Assembly (NCBI GenBank): GCA_009193035.1
Contig: SWDT01000245.1
Location: forward strand, 1-64,000
Origin: Halicephalobus mephisto
Lineage: Eukaryota > Nematoda > Chromadorea > Rhabditida > Panagrolaimidae
Direction: 5' to 3'
DNA length: 64,000 nt
A program made the position numbers and the translations under genes. Shown here piece after piece: positions 34,687 through 45,499 of this stretch; position 1 is the stretch's first letter; each line of letters begins with the position of its first letter. The notes under the pieces are model-generated. The model had not been told where the DNA came from and did no database searches. It saw only the letters and a program-made list of their open reading frames with translations.

Positions 34687-37405
34687 TTAAATGATTTTGT
34701 TCCCAGTTCCAAGACAGGCATACGTCGCGGCACCGAATATGCACTGCATTGCAGTGAATGTAAAAACATATGACCAATTATTGGAAGAACTTTGAAGAAT
34801 CCAACCAGCAATGTATACACCGACAAAACCCGTAATGGCCGAAAAAGCATTAAATATTCCTGAAAAGTTGAAAGAAATATTTATGAATTGTAAAAACCAA
34901 CCAACCAAAAACAGAACCAGTATGGTGAGGTGCAAAATCATGCGGATTCACCGAAACTCCACCATGATGAAGTCCTCTAGCTGCCATTGCTGCTGTAAAA
35001 ACTAACAGCGAAAAATAAAAACCAGAACTGCCTGAAACACATAGCAAACATATTGCCATCGACAACAATGAAGTACTCTGAAAAAATTGTTTTCAAATTA
35101 ATAAGCAGGGCCAAAATCTACAAAGCAATCGACATCAAAACGAAAAATCTGCGTTTTGCTTGCAATATTACAGTATATCACAGTCGACATTTCTATGTTT
35201 ACTTTTTAAAGATTCTGAAATCAAAGTAAAATTTGCATTCTGCTTCTGAAATTTACAAAAATAAATCGACATCCAAGTCAAAATCAAAGTAAAATCTGCC
35301 TTTTGCTTTCAATATTACAGTAGATCAATCAACATCAAAACCAAAATTATACTTTTCTTCCAACATTTAGAAAAATCAGTCAAAGTCAAAATAAAATTTA
35401 CAATTGTCCCGTAACATTCAGTCGACTTATTTCATTTTTGCTCAAAATTTTAATTTTAATTTTTAATGCCGACCATTTTATAATTTCGAAATAGTACAAA
35501 AACCTTACCTCCATAAGTCTTCTAGTAAATGTAACAGACTTCCCAGAAGCCAGCAATTTAGAAGCCATAAATGGAGACGATAATGCTGTAATAACAATTG
35601 CAAAACTCGGAACCACATTGTAGACAACAGCTTGAGAATTTGGGAAATTATCAGAAAAATACATCGGTAACCAGCTAAACATGGTAAAATAAGCATTAGC
35701 TCCACAATATTGAGCTACAGCTGCCGCCCAGAAAGCATGATGGGTAAAAAGCGTTTTCCATGGAACAGGAATATTGTCTACTTTTAATTTCGATTTTTTA
35801 CTTCCTAATAGTTCTTCTGTTGATCCCAATTCTGCATCTCGAGCAAGTAAAGAACTCTCATCACGTCCTCTGGAGAAACTTTTATCTCGCAGAACTTTGA
35901 ACCAATACCACCAAATTATGCTTAAAAGTCCTGAAATTTTCATGGTATTTCGTCAGTTCAACATCCATCACATACCAACAAAATGAAACAGATAACGCCA
36001 TCCAACCATTTCAATAAGTATAGATCCAATGCCTCCAGCAACCACAGTCCTAAAAGTAATACAAAACTATACTAGAAACAAAAAATCTAAAAATTACCCA
36101 AAATGCGATCCAGCGAGAGATATCCCGAATACCCTACCCTTGTCCGTCGAGGTCAAATGCCTTCCAACAATACTAGCCATGCACGGTATGTGAAACCCTT
36201 GTCCAAAACCAGTGAACACTCGAATCAATATAAGAAACACAAGCGGAAAACCGGTAAAATACGCAATATCAAATAGCTGTGGAGTCAGAAACGTTAATAT
36301 CGCCCATATTAATGTAGAATATTGCAATATACATTCGCCCCCAATTCTGTCTGCAGAACTTCCAGCAAATACTTGAATGATTGCATAACCCCAGAAGAAA
36401 CACGACATCACAATTCCCTGAAATGAAAAAATTATCATTATTAATGGCAGCAGAAATTGTAAAAACCCAAAAATTACAAGTAGAATACAGTGAAAATTCA
36501 ATAATCATGATTGATGCAATTGTCGCTGAAGAACACAGAAAAGTCACCCATAGGGGTCATTTCCAAAGTACTCGAGAGTTGAAAGACTAATTCACATATG
36601 TGCAGAAGTTCATTCATAAGGGTTTGGGGATTTATTTATAAAAACCAGAGAATTTAACTATAAAAGTTCGTGATTTATTCATGATGTTTCGAAAATCTAC
36701 TCATATATGTTCGAGGGTTGTTTCACGAAAAGTTTAAAGATTCAGTCACAGAATTCATTCACGCAAACCCGAAGATATATTCATAAGAGTTAGGTAGTTC
36801 ATTCATATATAAAAACTTAGTTTTTTAAACATATTTGAATGCTTAATTTTAAAAAATTCAGAGTCCATTTATGCAAATTCGGAGATATATTCAGTCATAA
36901 AGATTTAGGATTCATATATCGAAGTCTAAAGTTCCCATGCAAAAACCCTGAATTTCTCAACAGGAGATCTAGGTTCGGATTTATAAAAAAGCTATGATTT
37001 GGATTTATAATTCTCAATAAATTCAAAAAGTTTAAAATTTAGAAATGAGTTTGAATTAATAGGAATATCTAATTTACAAAAATACTATGATTTTGTTCAG
37101 TAGAAATCCCCACGAAAACCTGGATAACAACAGTAGGATGATAGTTACATCGACAATATTACGAAATCTCACCGAATCTGCCTTATTCCAGCCGTATTCT
37201 TGAGCCATGGCGGTGGCACACAGAGGAAGGGCCACTCGAGAAGCATATAAAACACATGTTCCTAGGAAGAAATTAAATGTCCAAAGTTTGGTTTCTGTTC
37301 TGAAATATTTTTATAAATTAAATCAAATTAGGTAGAAAATTCATACTTTGTCCATAATTTTTTCGAAGCAAAGCTGTCGTCCAGCTTTTCTGACACGAGA
37401 GTCAT
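34687..37405 (-). CDS. vnut-1: vesicular nucleotide transporter (SLC17A9/VNUT), MFS
   Basis: Seven exons in continuous phase: 37405-37347, 37299-37173, 36417-36098, 36049-35976, 35930-35509, 35077-34906, 34859-34687; 448 aa, 12 membrane segments expected. SLC17A9-specific features: LGTCVLYASRVALPLC..EYGWNKAD at the start, SCFFWGYAIIQV in helix 2, the ADRIGG loop, and LAGSHFG and HHTGSVFGI in the second half. The family loads ATP/nucleotides into secretory vesicles using membrane potential and chloride. The start was chosen because only this frame of exon 1 (MTLVSEKLDDSF) is in phase with exon 2. A long acidic loop (residues about 205-245) separates the halves. It is divergent from AIP-1 and precedes NCA on the same strand. 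Confidence 0.93.
36418..37172. repeat. VNUT intron 2: degenerate ATTCATA-type array
   Basis: 36590-36960 is made of degenerate units of 25-35 bp built on 'ATTTATTCATAARRGTT' (e.g. 'gttcattcataagggttt', 'atatattcataagagtta'). The remainder is unique AT-rich DNA. No gene. Confidence 0.55.
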
Positions 37406-37688
37406 CAACCCAAATTACAAGCCAGTTTCGGAATTTCGTGAGAAATACCACGATTATACAGTAGAAAAAGGAATATAAATAATATAAAATTCGAGGAAAT
37501 TTATAATCCGAAAACAGTTGGAAAGGAACAATTCGCGACGTGGAATCTCTTTCGCGTCGGGAGCCCGGACGCATGTGATGACTTTGGTCGATTTCGTCAG
37601 TCGAAACGACGACGGATTTTTGTCATCGTTTTTCCGTCGTTTACATGTATATATTGACCCGACAGATATAGGATTTTCATCATTTGCC
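37406..37688. promoter_or_regulatory. bidirectional promoter region between VNUT and AIP-1
   Basis: 283 bp between divergent ATGs, clearly less AT-rich than neighbouring DNA in 37510-37680. It probably carries both promoters. No canonical heat-shock element was seen, although AIP-1 homologues are stress-induced. Confidence 0.5.
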
Positions 37689-38530
37689 ATGGCTGAGTTC
37701 CCTGATTTCGGGAAGCATTGTTCTGTCGGGAGTTGCAACCAACTCGGTAAGTTACCCCGGAGCCAGTGTGTACTCCTATATCCTTTCCAGATTTCCTGCC
37801 GGTGATCTGTGATGCTTGTAGAAAGTCTTTCTGGTGAGTTTAAGTAACTTTACTGAGAATTGATATATGAATTCGGTTTTTCAGTGTGAAACATTTCCGA
37901 TACGAAGCCCACAGTTGCTCCGAGGGATTTTCAAAAGTAAGGCTTCTGAAATACCCTCAATTAATCAATTAAGGACTTTAGGATAAACAAGTCCCTGTCT
38001 GTCCCGTCTGTGAGAAGCCAGTTTCCGTGCCAGGCGGACGTTCTCCCGACGAAGCCGTCAGTCTTCACCTGGATAACAACTGCGGAGCCCGTACCAAGAA
38101 AACGTCATTCTCCTGTGAATTGAAAGGTTGCAAGAAACGAGAAGTGAGTTTTGATACCATTTTCCGAAATACCATGTATTTTTAGTTCATTGAAGTTCGA
38201 TGTCCCAATTGCAAACACAACTTCTGCTTGGCACATCGTTATAATGATGGACATTTCTGCACCGGTCGTCGACCGAATGACAAATTGAAATCAAACGCAA
38301 AACCCAACGAGAAACCCGTGGAAACGGTAAGTGACAAAACTAACGACGAGATTATGGTTGTTTTGCAGCCGGACACAGCTAACGACGAATACCTGGCCAA
38401 GACACTACAAGAACTCTGGAACAACGGAATGACCGATGAGGAACTGGCTCGGCAACTCCAATCTCAAGAATATAACAGACGACCGCCCATCCGGGCTGGA
38501 GGCAGTCGGGATCGATGTGCTATCAGCTGA
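37689..38530 (+). CDS. aip-1: AN1 zinc-finger protein AIP-1/ZFAND2 with CaaX end
   Basis: Six exons in continuous phase: 37689-37746, 37791-37833, 37885-37936, 37982-38143, 38186-38326, 38369-38530; 205 aa. Two AN1 fingers: residues about 7-47 (HCSVGSCNQLDFLPVICDAC... HSC) and about 98-145 (CKKREF..RCPNCKHNFCLAHRYNDGHFC). A UIM-like helix follows (NDEYLAKTLQELW ... EELARQLQSQE). It ends RCAIS, a CaaX box as in AIRAPL-type members, predicting farnesylation. Homologues deliver ubiquitinated or misfolded clients to the proteasome under arsenite/proteotoxic stress. Intron 5 (42 nt) is a stop-free multiple of three. Converges with the gene at 38682. Confidence 0.95.
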
Positions 38531-38681
38531 CTTTGATACTGGTCCGGACTCTGACATATCTGTACACATCATCTGTATCGATTTTAAAGTTCTAACAAAC
38601 TGAAATAGACGTCCTTTGACTCTTTATTTTACGTGATAATTAGTTACAACATGTTGTGAGACATTTTGCCTCTGAAATCCG

Positions 38682-39898
38682 TCAACACATGCGTAATCGT
38701 CGACATAAAGCTTTTGTGCCGTCGGGATGTTCGTCCCTGCTCTGAGGCAGGTAGTGTAGATATGGCACCTTCTCTGCTGTGATTACAGTAGGAGCCAATT
38801 GGTACTGTACATTTTCCTTCTCAGCCAGTCTTCTCATGAGACCAAAGTAAGAATCCGTCGATGCCGAGAATTTGTGGATCGGCTTACTGTTCAGAATGGC
38901 ATTTCTGTCTTTCAACATGGCCAATATTCGTCCGGAAACAGGCATCGGGGAATGAGTGTTGATCTCATTATCTAAAAATAAGTTGTAAAAAGTTGAGCAA
39001 GGAAGTAAATCCCCTGAGGCGTCGGTGTTAAATAACAAAACACATTTAAACCTGTGTTATTTCCTCAAAGTTACTGTAATGACATAGTTTGTAATCCCGT
39101 GAAGATTTAAAAAAATTACTTTTTTTTCATAAAGATATTTAAAAAAATAAATTACTGTAGAAAATTAAACATCAAAAAGAAACTTAAAAATTCAAAAAAC
39201 AATTTGAAATTTAAACAAATTTTCAAAAAACTGAAAATAATTAAAAAGTAAATTTGAAAAATTATAAATTTAAAACAAAGTAATAATTAAAAATCGATTT
39301 TAAATTTATAAATTAAAAATATAATAAAAATTATAAATTTTAGATTTTTTAAAATTAAAAATTAAATAAAATTTATAAATTAAAAATTTAATAAAAATGA
39401 TAAATTTTAAGTTTTTTAAAAATTAGGAAGTTTTTTAAAATTAAAAACTAAGAAGTTTTTTAAAACTTATAAATCAAAAATCTTAGAAAATTTATAAATT
39501 AAAAATTTAATAAAAATTATAAATTTTAAATTTAATAAAAATTAAAAACTAAGAAGTTTTCAAAAATTTATAAATTAAAAATTTCAAAATTTATAGATTT
39601 AAATTTTTAAAAAATTTATAAATTGAAAGTCTCAGAAAATATAAATTAAAAATTTAATAAAAATTATAAATTTTAAGTTTTTAAAAATCAGCAATTTAAA
39701 GAAAATTTAAAATTGAAAAATATCAGATTGAGCTGGTAATTTAAGTTTAGTTAAATGAAGTTCTGACATCAAGGGATGACGTCTACAGTATCCTTGTAAA
39801 CGGAACTCACATGGATATTGTTCTGCTTTCGTGATGAGACAGCAATAACTGAGCACGATTACGATAGCCTGATAATAAAGTTGATTTACAACGACCAT
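38682..39898 (-). CDS. small secreted protein, two exons, unknown function
   Basis: Exon 1 39898-39811 encodes a signal peptide (MVVVNQLYYQAIVIVLSYCC LITKA) and ends at a consensus donor (CCAT|GTGAGT). Exon 2 38971-38682 follows a strong TTATTTTTAG acceptor in matching phase; 125 aa in all. The mature part has GRILAMLKDRNAIL, a paired-basic site after DSYFGLM, a VITAEKVPYLHYLP block and a cysteine/arginine end (CRRLRMC). Reading through the donor instead gives a 63-aa cysteine-containing peptide. A peptide precursor is possible but not shown. AATAAA for this strand lies at about 38625. It converges with AIP-1, 151 bp between stops. Confidence 0.68.
38972..39810. repeat. intron with low-complexity AT tandem repeats
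   Basis: 39280-39700 consists of short repeating 'AATTTATAAATTAAAAATTTAATAAAAATTATAAATTTTAA'-type units (stated in pieces: TTTATAAATTAAAAATT, AATAAAAATTATAAA). No coding signal. Confidence 0.6.
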
Positions 39899-40185
39899 TT
39901 TTGAATTTTAAAAATTTCCAAAATTTCCGAAAAAAATTGGAAACAAATAAGTCGTCGTTAGGATAAGCCTAATGAGCACAAAACCAAAGGTAAATGTAAA
40001 AAATAACGCCTAATGAAGACGGATGGTCGTCGTACACCAGGGATTCATCGACATCTGCGTAATGAGATGAAGAAGGCTTTGCAGAGGACCTGGGGGATAT
40101 GACACTTGGTAAACGATGAATAACTGACGGACAACTGGTAAACTTAAATCATACTGTTAAAAAAACCAAAAATTATTTTCTTTCA
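39899..40185. promoter_or_regulatory. upstream region with three TAATGA motifs
   Basis: 39950-40130 is much less AT-rich than its surroundings and holds CCTAATGAG, CCTAATGAAG and CGTAATGAG within about 110 bp, plus an open minus-strand stretch. It is probably the promoter of the secreted-protein gene; a missed exon is not excluded. Confidence 0.35.
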
Positions 40186-40189
40186 AAAA

Positions 40190-40860
40190 CGTCTCGAAAG
40201 GAAATTTTACATCATCTTAAAAATTTAACTTTTCAGAAATAGGTTATTAAAAATTAATTTTTAAATTGTCTCAAAGGAAAATTTTGAAGTTATTAAAATT
40301 TAACTTTTCAGAATTATTTTGTTAAAAATTAATTTTTTTAAATTTTCTCAAAGGAAATTTTGAAATTATTAAAATTTAACTTTTCAGAAATAGGTTATTA
40401 AAAATTAATTTTTAAATTGTCTCAAAGGAAAATTTTAGAATATCTTAAAAATTTAACTTTTCTGAATTATTTTGTTAAAGAATTAATTTTTAAATTGTCT
40501 CAAAAGGAAATTTTAGAACATCTTAAATTTTTAATAATTTAATTCAAAAAAGTTTAATTTTTGATTTTTTTTTCAAAAATGTCTCGAAAAAAAATTTTTA
40601 AATTTAACTTTTCTGAATTAGGTTATTAAAATTAATTTTTAAATTGTCTCAAAGGGAAATTTTAGAACATCTTAAAAATTTAACTTTTTTGAATTATTTT
40701 GTTAAAGAATTAATTTTTAAATCATCTCGAAAAGAAAATTTCGAAATTTTTAAAATTTAACTTTTTTGAATTAGGTTATTAAAAATTTAATTTTTTTTTC
40801 AAAAATATCTCGAAGAGAAATTTCAGGACATTTTTGAAGATTTTTATGAATTACTTTATT
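40190..40860. repeat. tandem array, about 70-100 bp unit
   Basis: About eight units of 'AATTTAACTTTTCAGAAT + TTATTAAAAATTAATTTT + AAATTGTCTCAAAGGAAATT'. Both unit length and sequence drift. Confidence 0.7.
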
Positions 40861-41089
40861 AAAAATAATTAGATATTTCCATCAAATGGTCTCGAAGGGA
40901 AATTTTAGAAACCCAAAACTATCCTAATTAACCTATTAAAAAGGTTAAAAATAATTTTTTTTTCAAAGTGGTCTCGAAGGGAATTTCTAGAACATTCTTG
41001 GAAATTAAAATTTTTATTCTTAAATATGTTATTTAAAAATAAACTTTTTCCGAAATTATCTCGAATGAAAATTTTGGAAAAATTTTTAT

Positions 41090-41810
41090 TTTTAATTTTT
41101 TTAAAATTATGTTATTTAAAAATCAAAAATAAACTTTTTTCGAAATTGTTTGGAATGAAAATTTTGGAATTTTCCAGTTGAGATTAAAATTGAAAAATTT
41201 AACATTGATGATATTTTAAGAACATAATCATCATTTAAAATTCGAAAATAAACTTTTTCGAAATTGTCTTAAATAAAATTTTTTGGGAAAATTCGCGAAA
41301 TTAGAAAATTTTAATTTTTAATTTTTTAGAATTATGTTATTTAAAAACCAAAAATAAATTTTTTCGAAATTTTGGAATTTTCCAGTTGAGATTAAAATTG
41401 AAAAATTTAACATTGATGATATTTTAAGAACATAATCATCATTTAAAATTCAAAAATAAACTTTTTTCAAAATTGTCTTAAATAAAAAATTTTGGAAGAA
41501 TTTCAAAAATTAGAAAGTTTTAATTTTTAATTTTTTAGAATTATGTTATTTAAAAACCAAAAATAAACTTTTTTCGAAATTTTGGAATTTTCCAGTCGAG
41601 ATTAAAAATGAAAAATTCAACATTGATGATATTTTAAGAACATAATCATCATTTAAAAACAAAAAATAAACTTTTTCGAAATTGTCTTAAATAAAAAATT
41701 TTGGAAGAATTTCAAAAATTAGAAAATTTTAATTTTTAATTTTTTAGAATTATGTTATTTAAAAATCAAAAATAAATTTTTTCGAAATTATCTTAAATAA
41801 AAAATTTGAG
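41090..41810. repeat. tandem array, about 209-bp unit x 3
   Basis: AACATTGATGATATTTTAAG starts at 41201, 41409 and 41619 (spacing 208 and 210); each unit also holds TTTTCCAGTTGAGATTAAAA and TAGAATTATGTTATTTAAAA. Units are highly similar, so recent. Confidence 0.85.
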
Positions 41811-43385
41811 AAATCTAAAACTATCTTAATCCACTTAAAAAGTTCGAAATAAATATTTTTAAAAAAAGTTTCGAAAATAATTTTTTGAAGATTCTCAGAA
41901 ATTAGAGCATTTTTGTTTTGAATGATGTTATTGTAAAAATTAAAAACAAATATTTTTGTGAAATTGCCTCGAAGGAATTTTCTAGAAATCCAAAACTATC
42001 CTAATTACATTATTAAAAATAAAAACAAATATTTTTGCAAAGTAATCAAAAATTTTTTAAATTTCAAAAATTCTAAATTATGTTATTAAAAATTTTAAAC
42101 TATGTTATAAAAAATTTTAAAATTTCAAAAATTTTAAATTATGTTATTAAAAAATTTTAAAATTTCAAAAATTCTAAATTATATTATTAAAATTTTTTAA
42201 ATTTCAAAAATTCTAAATTATGTTATTAAAAAATTCTAAATTATGTTATTAAAAAATTTTTAAATTTCAAAAATTCTAAATTTTGTTATTAAAAAATTTT
42301 AAAACTCTCTCAACGCGAAATTTTGGAACTTTTTAGAAATAAAAAATTTTAAAAATATTTTTTTAAAACTGTTTCGAAAGAGAATTTTTGAATTTTTAAT
42401 TATGCTATAAAAAATAAGTTTTTTCCGAAAATTGTTTTGGAAAAAATTTTAGAAGATTCTTCAAAATTAAATTTTTGCTTTTGGTCACTTATTTCGAAAT
42501 ATATTGTTATAAAAAACAAAAATAAAATTTATTACGAAATGGTCTCAAAGGAATTTTTCAAATAATTAAATATTATTACGGTATTTAAAAATTTAGTTTA
42601 TTAAAAATTATGAAAAAATTAAAATTAATTTAATTACAGTATTTGAAAATTTAAATTTTTTCTAAATCGTTAAAAAAATTAAAATTAATTTAATTACAGT
42701 ATTTAAAAATTTAAATTTTTTTTAAAATGGTCTCGAAGGGGTTTTTCAAATAATTAAAAATTATTACAGTATTTAAAAATTTAAATTTTTTTAAAATTGT
42801 TAAAAAAATAAAATTAATTTAATTACGGTATTTAAAAATTTAAATTTTTTTTAAAATGGTCTCGAAGGGAGTTTTCGAAAACCAAAGATCCTACGTGAGA
42901 ATTTTCATCTTTCGTGATGATTTTGTAACCAGTAATATTATTATAAAAATCATGGAAATTTCACAAATTGATCTCAGACGGAATTTTTAAATTTTATAAA
43001 AAATTAAAACTATTCTAATTACAGTATTAAAAAATTCATAAAATTTTTTCAAAAATTTTTAAATTAAAATTAATTTTTTTCAGAATTTTTTAGTTTTTTT
43101 AAAATTAAAAAATAATTTTTTTCAAAATTTTTAAAATTTATAAAAAATTTAAAAATTTACGTGAGAATTTTCATCTTGCGTGATGATTTCGTAATTTTAC
43201 TCTATTTCCTCATTAATTGCATTATTATAGAAATTAAAAATAAAACTTTTACAAAATTATCTGTATAGGATTATCTAAGAGTTTGGAATTTTTGGTTTCG
43301 GATGTTAAGTCTCAATTTGTTTTAAAAATTAAAAAATAAAAACTTTTTCGAATTGTTTTGAACGGAATTTTCAGAAGTTTCGAAT
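41811..43385. repeat. AT-rich repeat desert
   Basis: Short arrays: 42050-42300 (TTTCAAAAATTCTAAATTATG, about 40-bp period) and 42560-42860 (TTACAGTATTTAAAAATTTA with ATGGTCTCGAAGGG). No gene. Confidence 0.6.
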
Positions 43386-43935
43386 GTACTGAAAGCTTTT
43401 ATTGGATTCTGGAGAATCTAGAAAGTATTCGAAGATTCTAGAAGTTTTGAGAATGTTGGAAGAAATTTCAGAAGCCTTCAGAATGTTAAAAAAATTTTCG
43501 AAAATTGGAGAAGATTCTAAAAACTTTCAAGATATTATAGAAGATTCTAGAAGCCTTCAGAATGTTAAAGAGGATTCTAGAAACTTTCAGAATATTCTAG
43601 AAAGTTTCAGAAGCCTTGAGAAGATTTTAAGAACTTTTATGACGTGATAGAAGATTCTCGAAGCTTTCAGAAGCCTTCAGAACCCTTGATAAGATTATAA
43701 AACCTTTCAAGACATTATAGAAAATTCTCGAAGTCTTCGGAATGTTAAAGAGGATTCTCAAAGCTTTCAGAAGATTCTAGAAATTTTTATGAAGTTATAG
43801 AAAATTCTAAAAGCTTTCTGAAGAATCTAGAAGCCTTGATAAAATTATAAAAACTTTCATGACGTCATAGAAGATTCTCGAAGCTTTCAGAGAAATCAAG
43901 AAAATTCCAGAATTTTCCATTGGAATTTAAAATAT
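43386..43935. repeat. TTC/GAA array with many heat-shock-element-like cores
   Basis: Degenerate units 'GAAGATTCTAGAAGCCTTCAG'-like (perfect GAAnnTTCnnGAA at 43431-43443 and 43540-43552, among others). An 81-codon ORF (43402-43647) is a by-product of the repeat. Confidence 0.65.
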
Positions 43936-45499
43936 TCTAAAAATTCCTCTGGAGATTATGGAAGGCCCTTGGAACTTGTAAGGTTTTCCCTAATGTTTTG
44001 GAACAAGTCATTGAATTTTTAATTATTTCAATTTTTTTACAAAATTATAAAAGATTTTTTAAATTTCTCGAAATTCTCTAGGGTTTTAGAAGTCATACAA
44101 TAGTCGCTTCTCTATGGCATTTTCTTCTTTAAGTTCATAAGATTTATTTTTTTATTTTTAGAGCAGTGGTTTTGATATTTGGATTAATTTAACACGTCAC
44201 TTAAGTAATAAAAAATTAATTTTAAAAAGTTTAAAATTTTTTATTTAAAAAAATTAAAATTAAAAAAAATTAATTTTTAAAAATTAAATTTAGAAATTTT
44301 ATTTTAAAAAATTTCGAAATCAGTGTGAATCGAAGGAGATCATCTGTCATATAGTCGTTTTAGAATCCTCAACTGGATTCTGGAAAATTCCAAAACTTTT
44401 CCAAAAATTCTGAAAAATTTTTAAATTTCGATCAAGTTGCTGATAATCGTGAAACTCTACAGGATTCTAGAAGATTTTTGGAGTTCTTAAAAAGCTCCAC
44501 GATTTCGGAATTCTTTAAATTTTATAAAGTTCCAAAACTTCTACAGTATCCTGTGGTCTGTAGTATGAAAGTTGACGATCAGAGTTCGAAGTAGAATTTT
44601 GGACTTTTCGCGCTGAGATAACATTTGTAAATTATTTTATTTCAAAAACTTGTTTTCTGTCCTACATAACTTGATAGAATCTGACATCTGGATATTCCGA
44701 ATCCAAACAAGATCCGCCAGTTGTGTTTTGGCACGAAAAGTTCAAATTTTGATGTTAAATTTCGGTCTCGAACTTTGACTTTAAACTTTGATAACACGGA
44801 ACACTGGATTTTTCAAATCACAACATGGCTTACAAATCACATCTTAAAACGAAAAATTGAAATGTAAATTTCGAAATTCAACTTCGAATTTTGGAAAAAA
44901 CGAAACATTAGATTTTTCAAAACACAACATGGTTCACAAATCGTTTTAAAACCAAAAATTAAAATGTAAATTTCGAAATTCGACTTCGAATTTTGGGAAA
45001 AAAGAAGCACTAGATTTTCCGAATCACAACATGACCCGCAAATCGTTTTAAAACCAAAAATTGAAATATAAATTTCGAACTTTGACTTCGAATTTTGGGA
45101 AAAAAGAAGCATTAGATTTTTGAAATCACAACATGACCCGCAAATCATGTCTTAAAACGAAAAATTTAAGCATTGATTTCGAAATTTGACTTTGGTTTTG
45201 ACTGGCAACTTTGGGTTTCGAGTTTGGATCTAGAACTGTGGTGAAACGGAATATTGAATAACTTTAGAACTTGACGTTGGACCAGAAACTATTGCGAAAG
45301 TTTAATTATGAGTAACACGGTGAATTTTGTGCCGAAAATGGCCTCAGGAACGGAATAAGCCGGTTTCTTCGGTTTTCGAATAAAGCCCATTTCGAAATAA
45401 TTGTTTTTTCTCGTTCGAAGTTTTGTGATTATTATTTTTGGCATTTATGTTCAGAACAAAAATTATAAATATTTTTGAATTTTTATTTAATAAAAAATT
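43936..45499. repeat. gap with dispersed repeat and 3-4-copy tandem repeat
   Basis: 44530-44770 is the second copy of the repeat at 3310-3540. 44805-45165 is a tandem array of about 100-115 bp (units end 'GACTTCGAATTTTGGGAAAA', then 'GCAYTAGATTTTtcaaatcacaACATG'). The 103-codon minus-strand ORF over it is periodic and not a gene. 45300-45480 is unique DNA and the 3' flank of the receptor gene. Confidence 0.7.

Noticed and set aside
38770..38830. Tachykinin precursor call for the secreted protein
   Set aside because: FGLM lacks the following glycine needed for amidation and occurs only once.
43402..43647. 81-codon ORF rich in R, F, S, E
   Set aside because: By-product of the TTC/GAA repeat array.
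44837..45148. 103-codon periodic ORF on the minus strand
   Set aside because: It is exactly co-extensive with a tandem repeat; periodicity and amino-acid content follow from the repeat.
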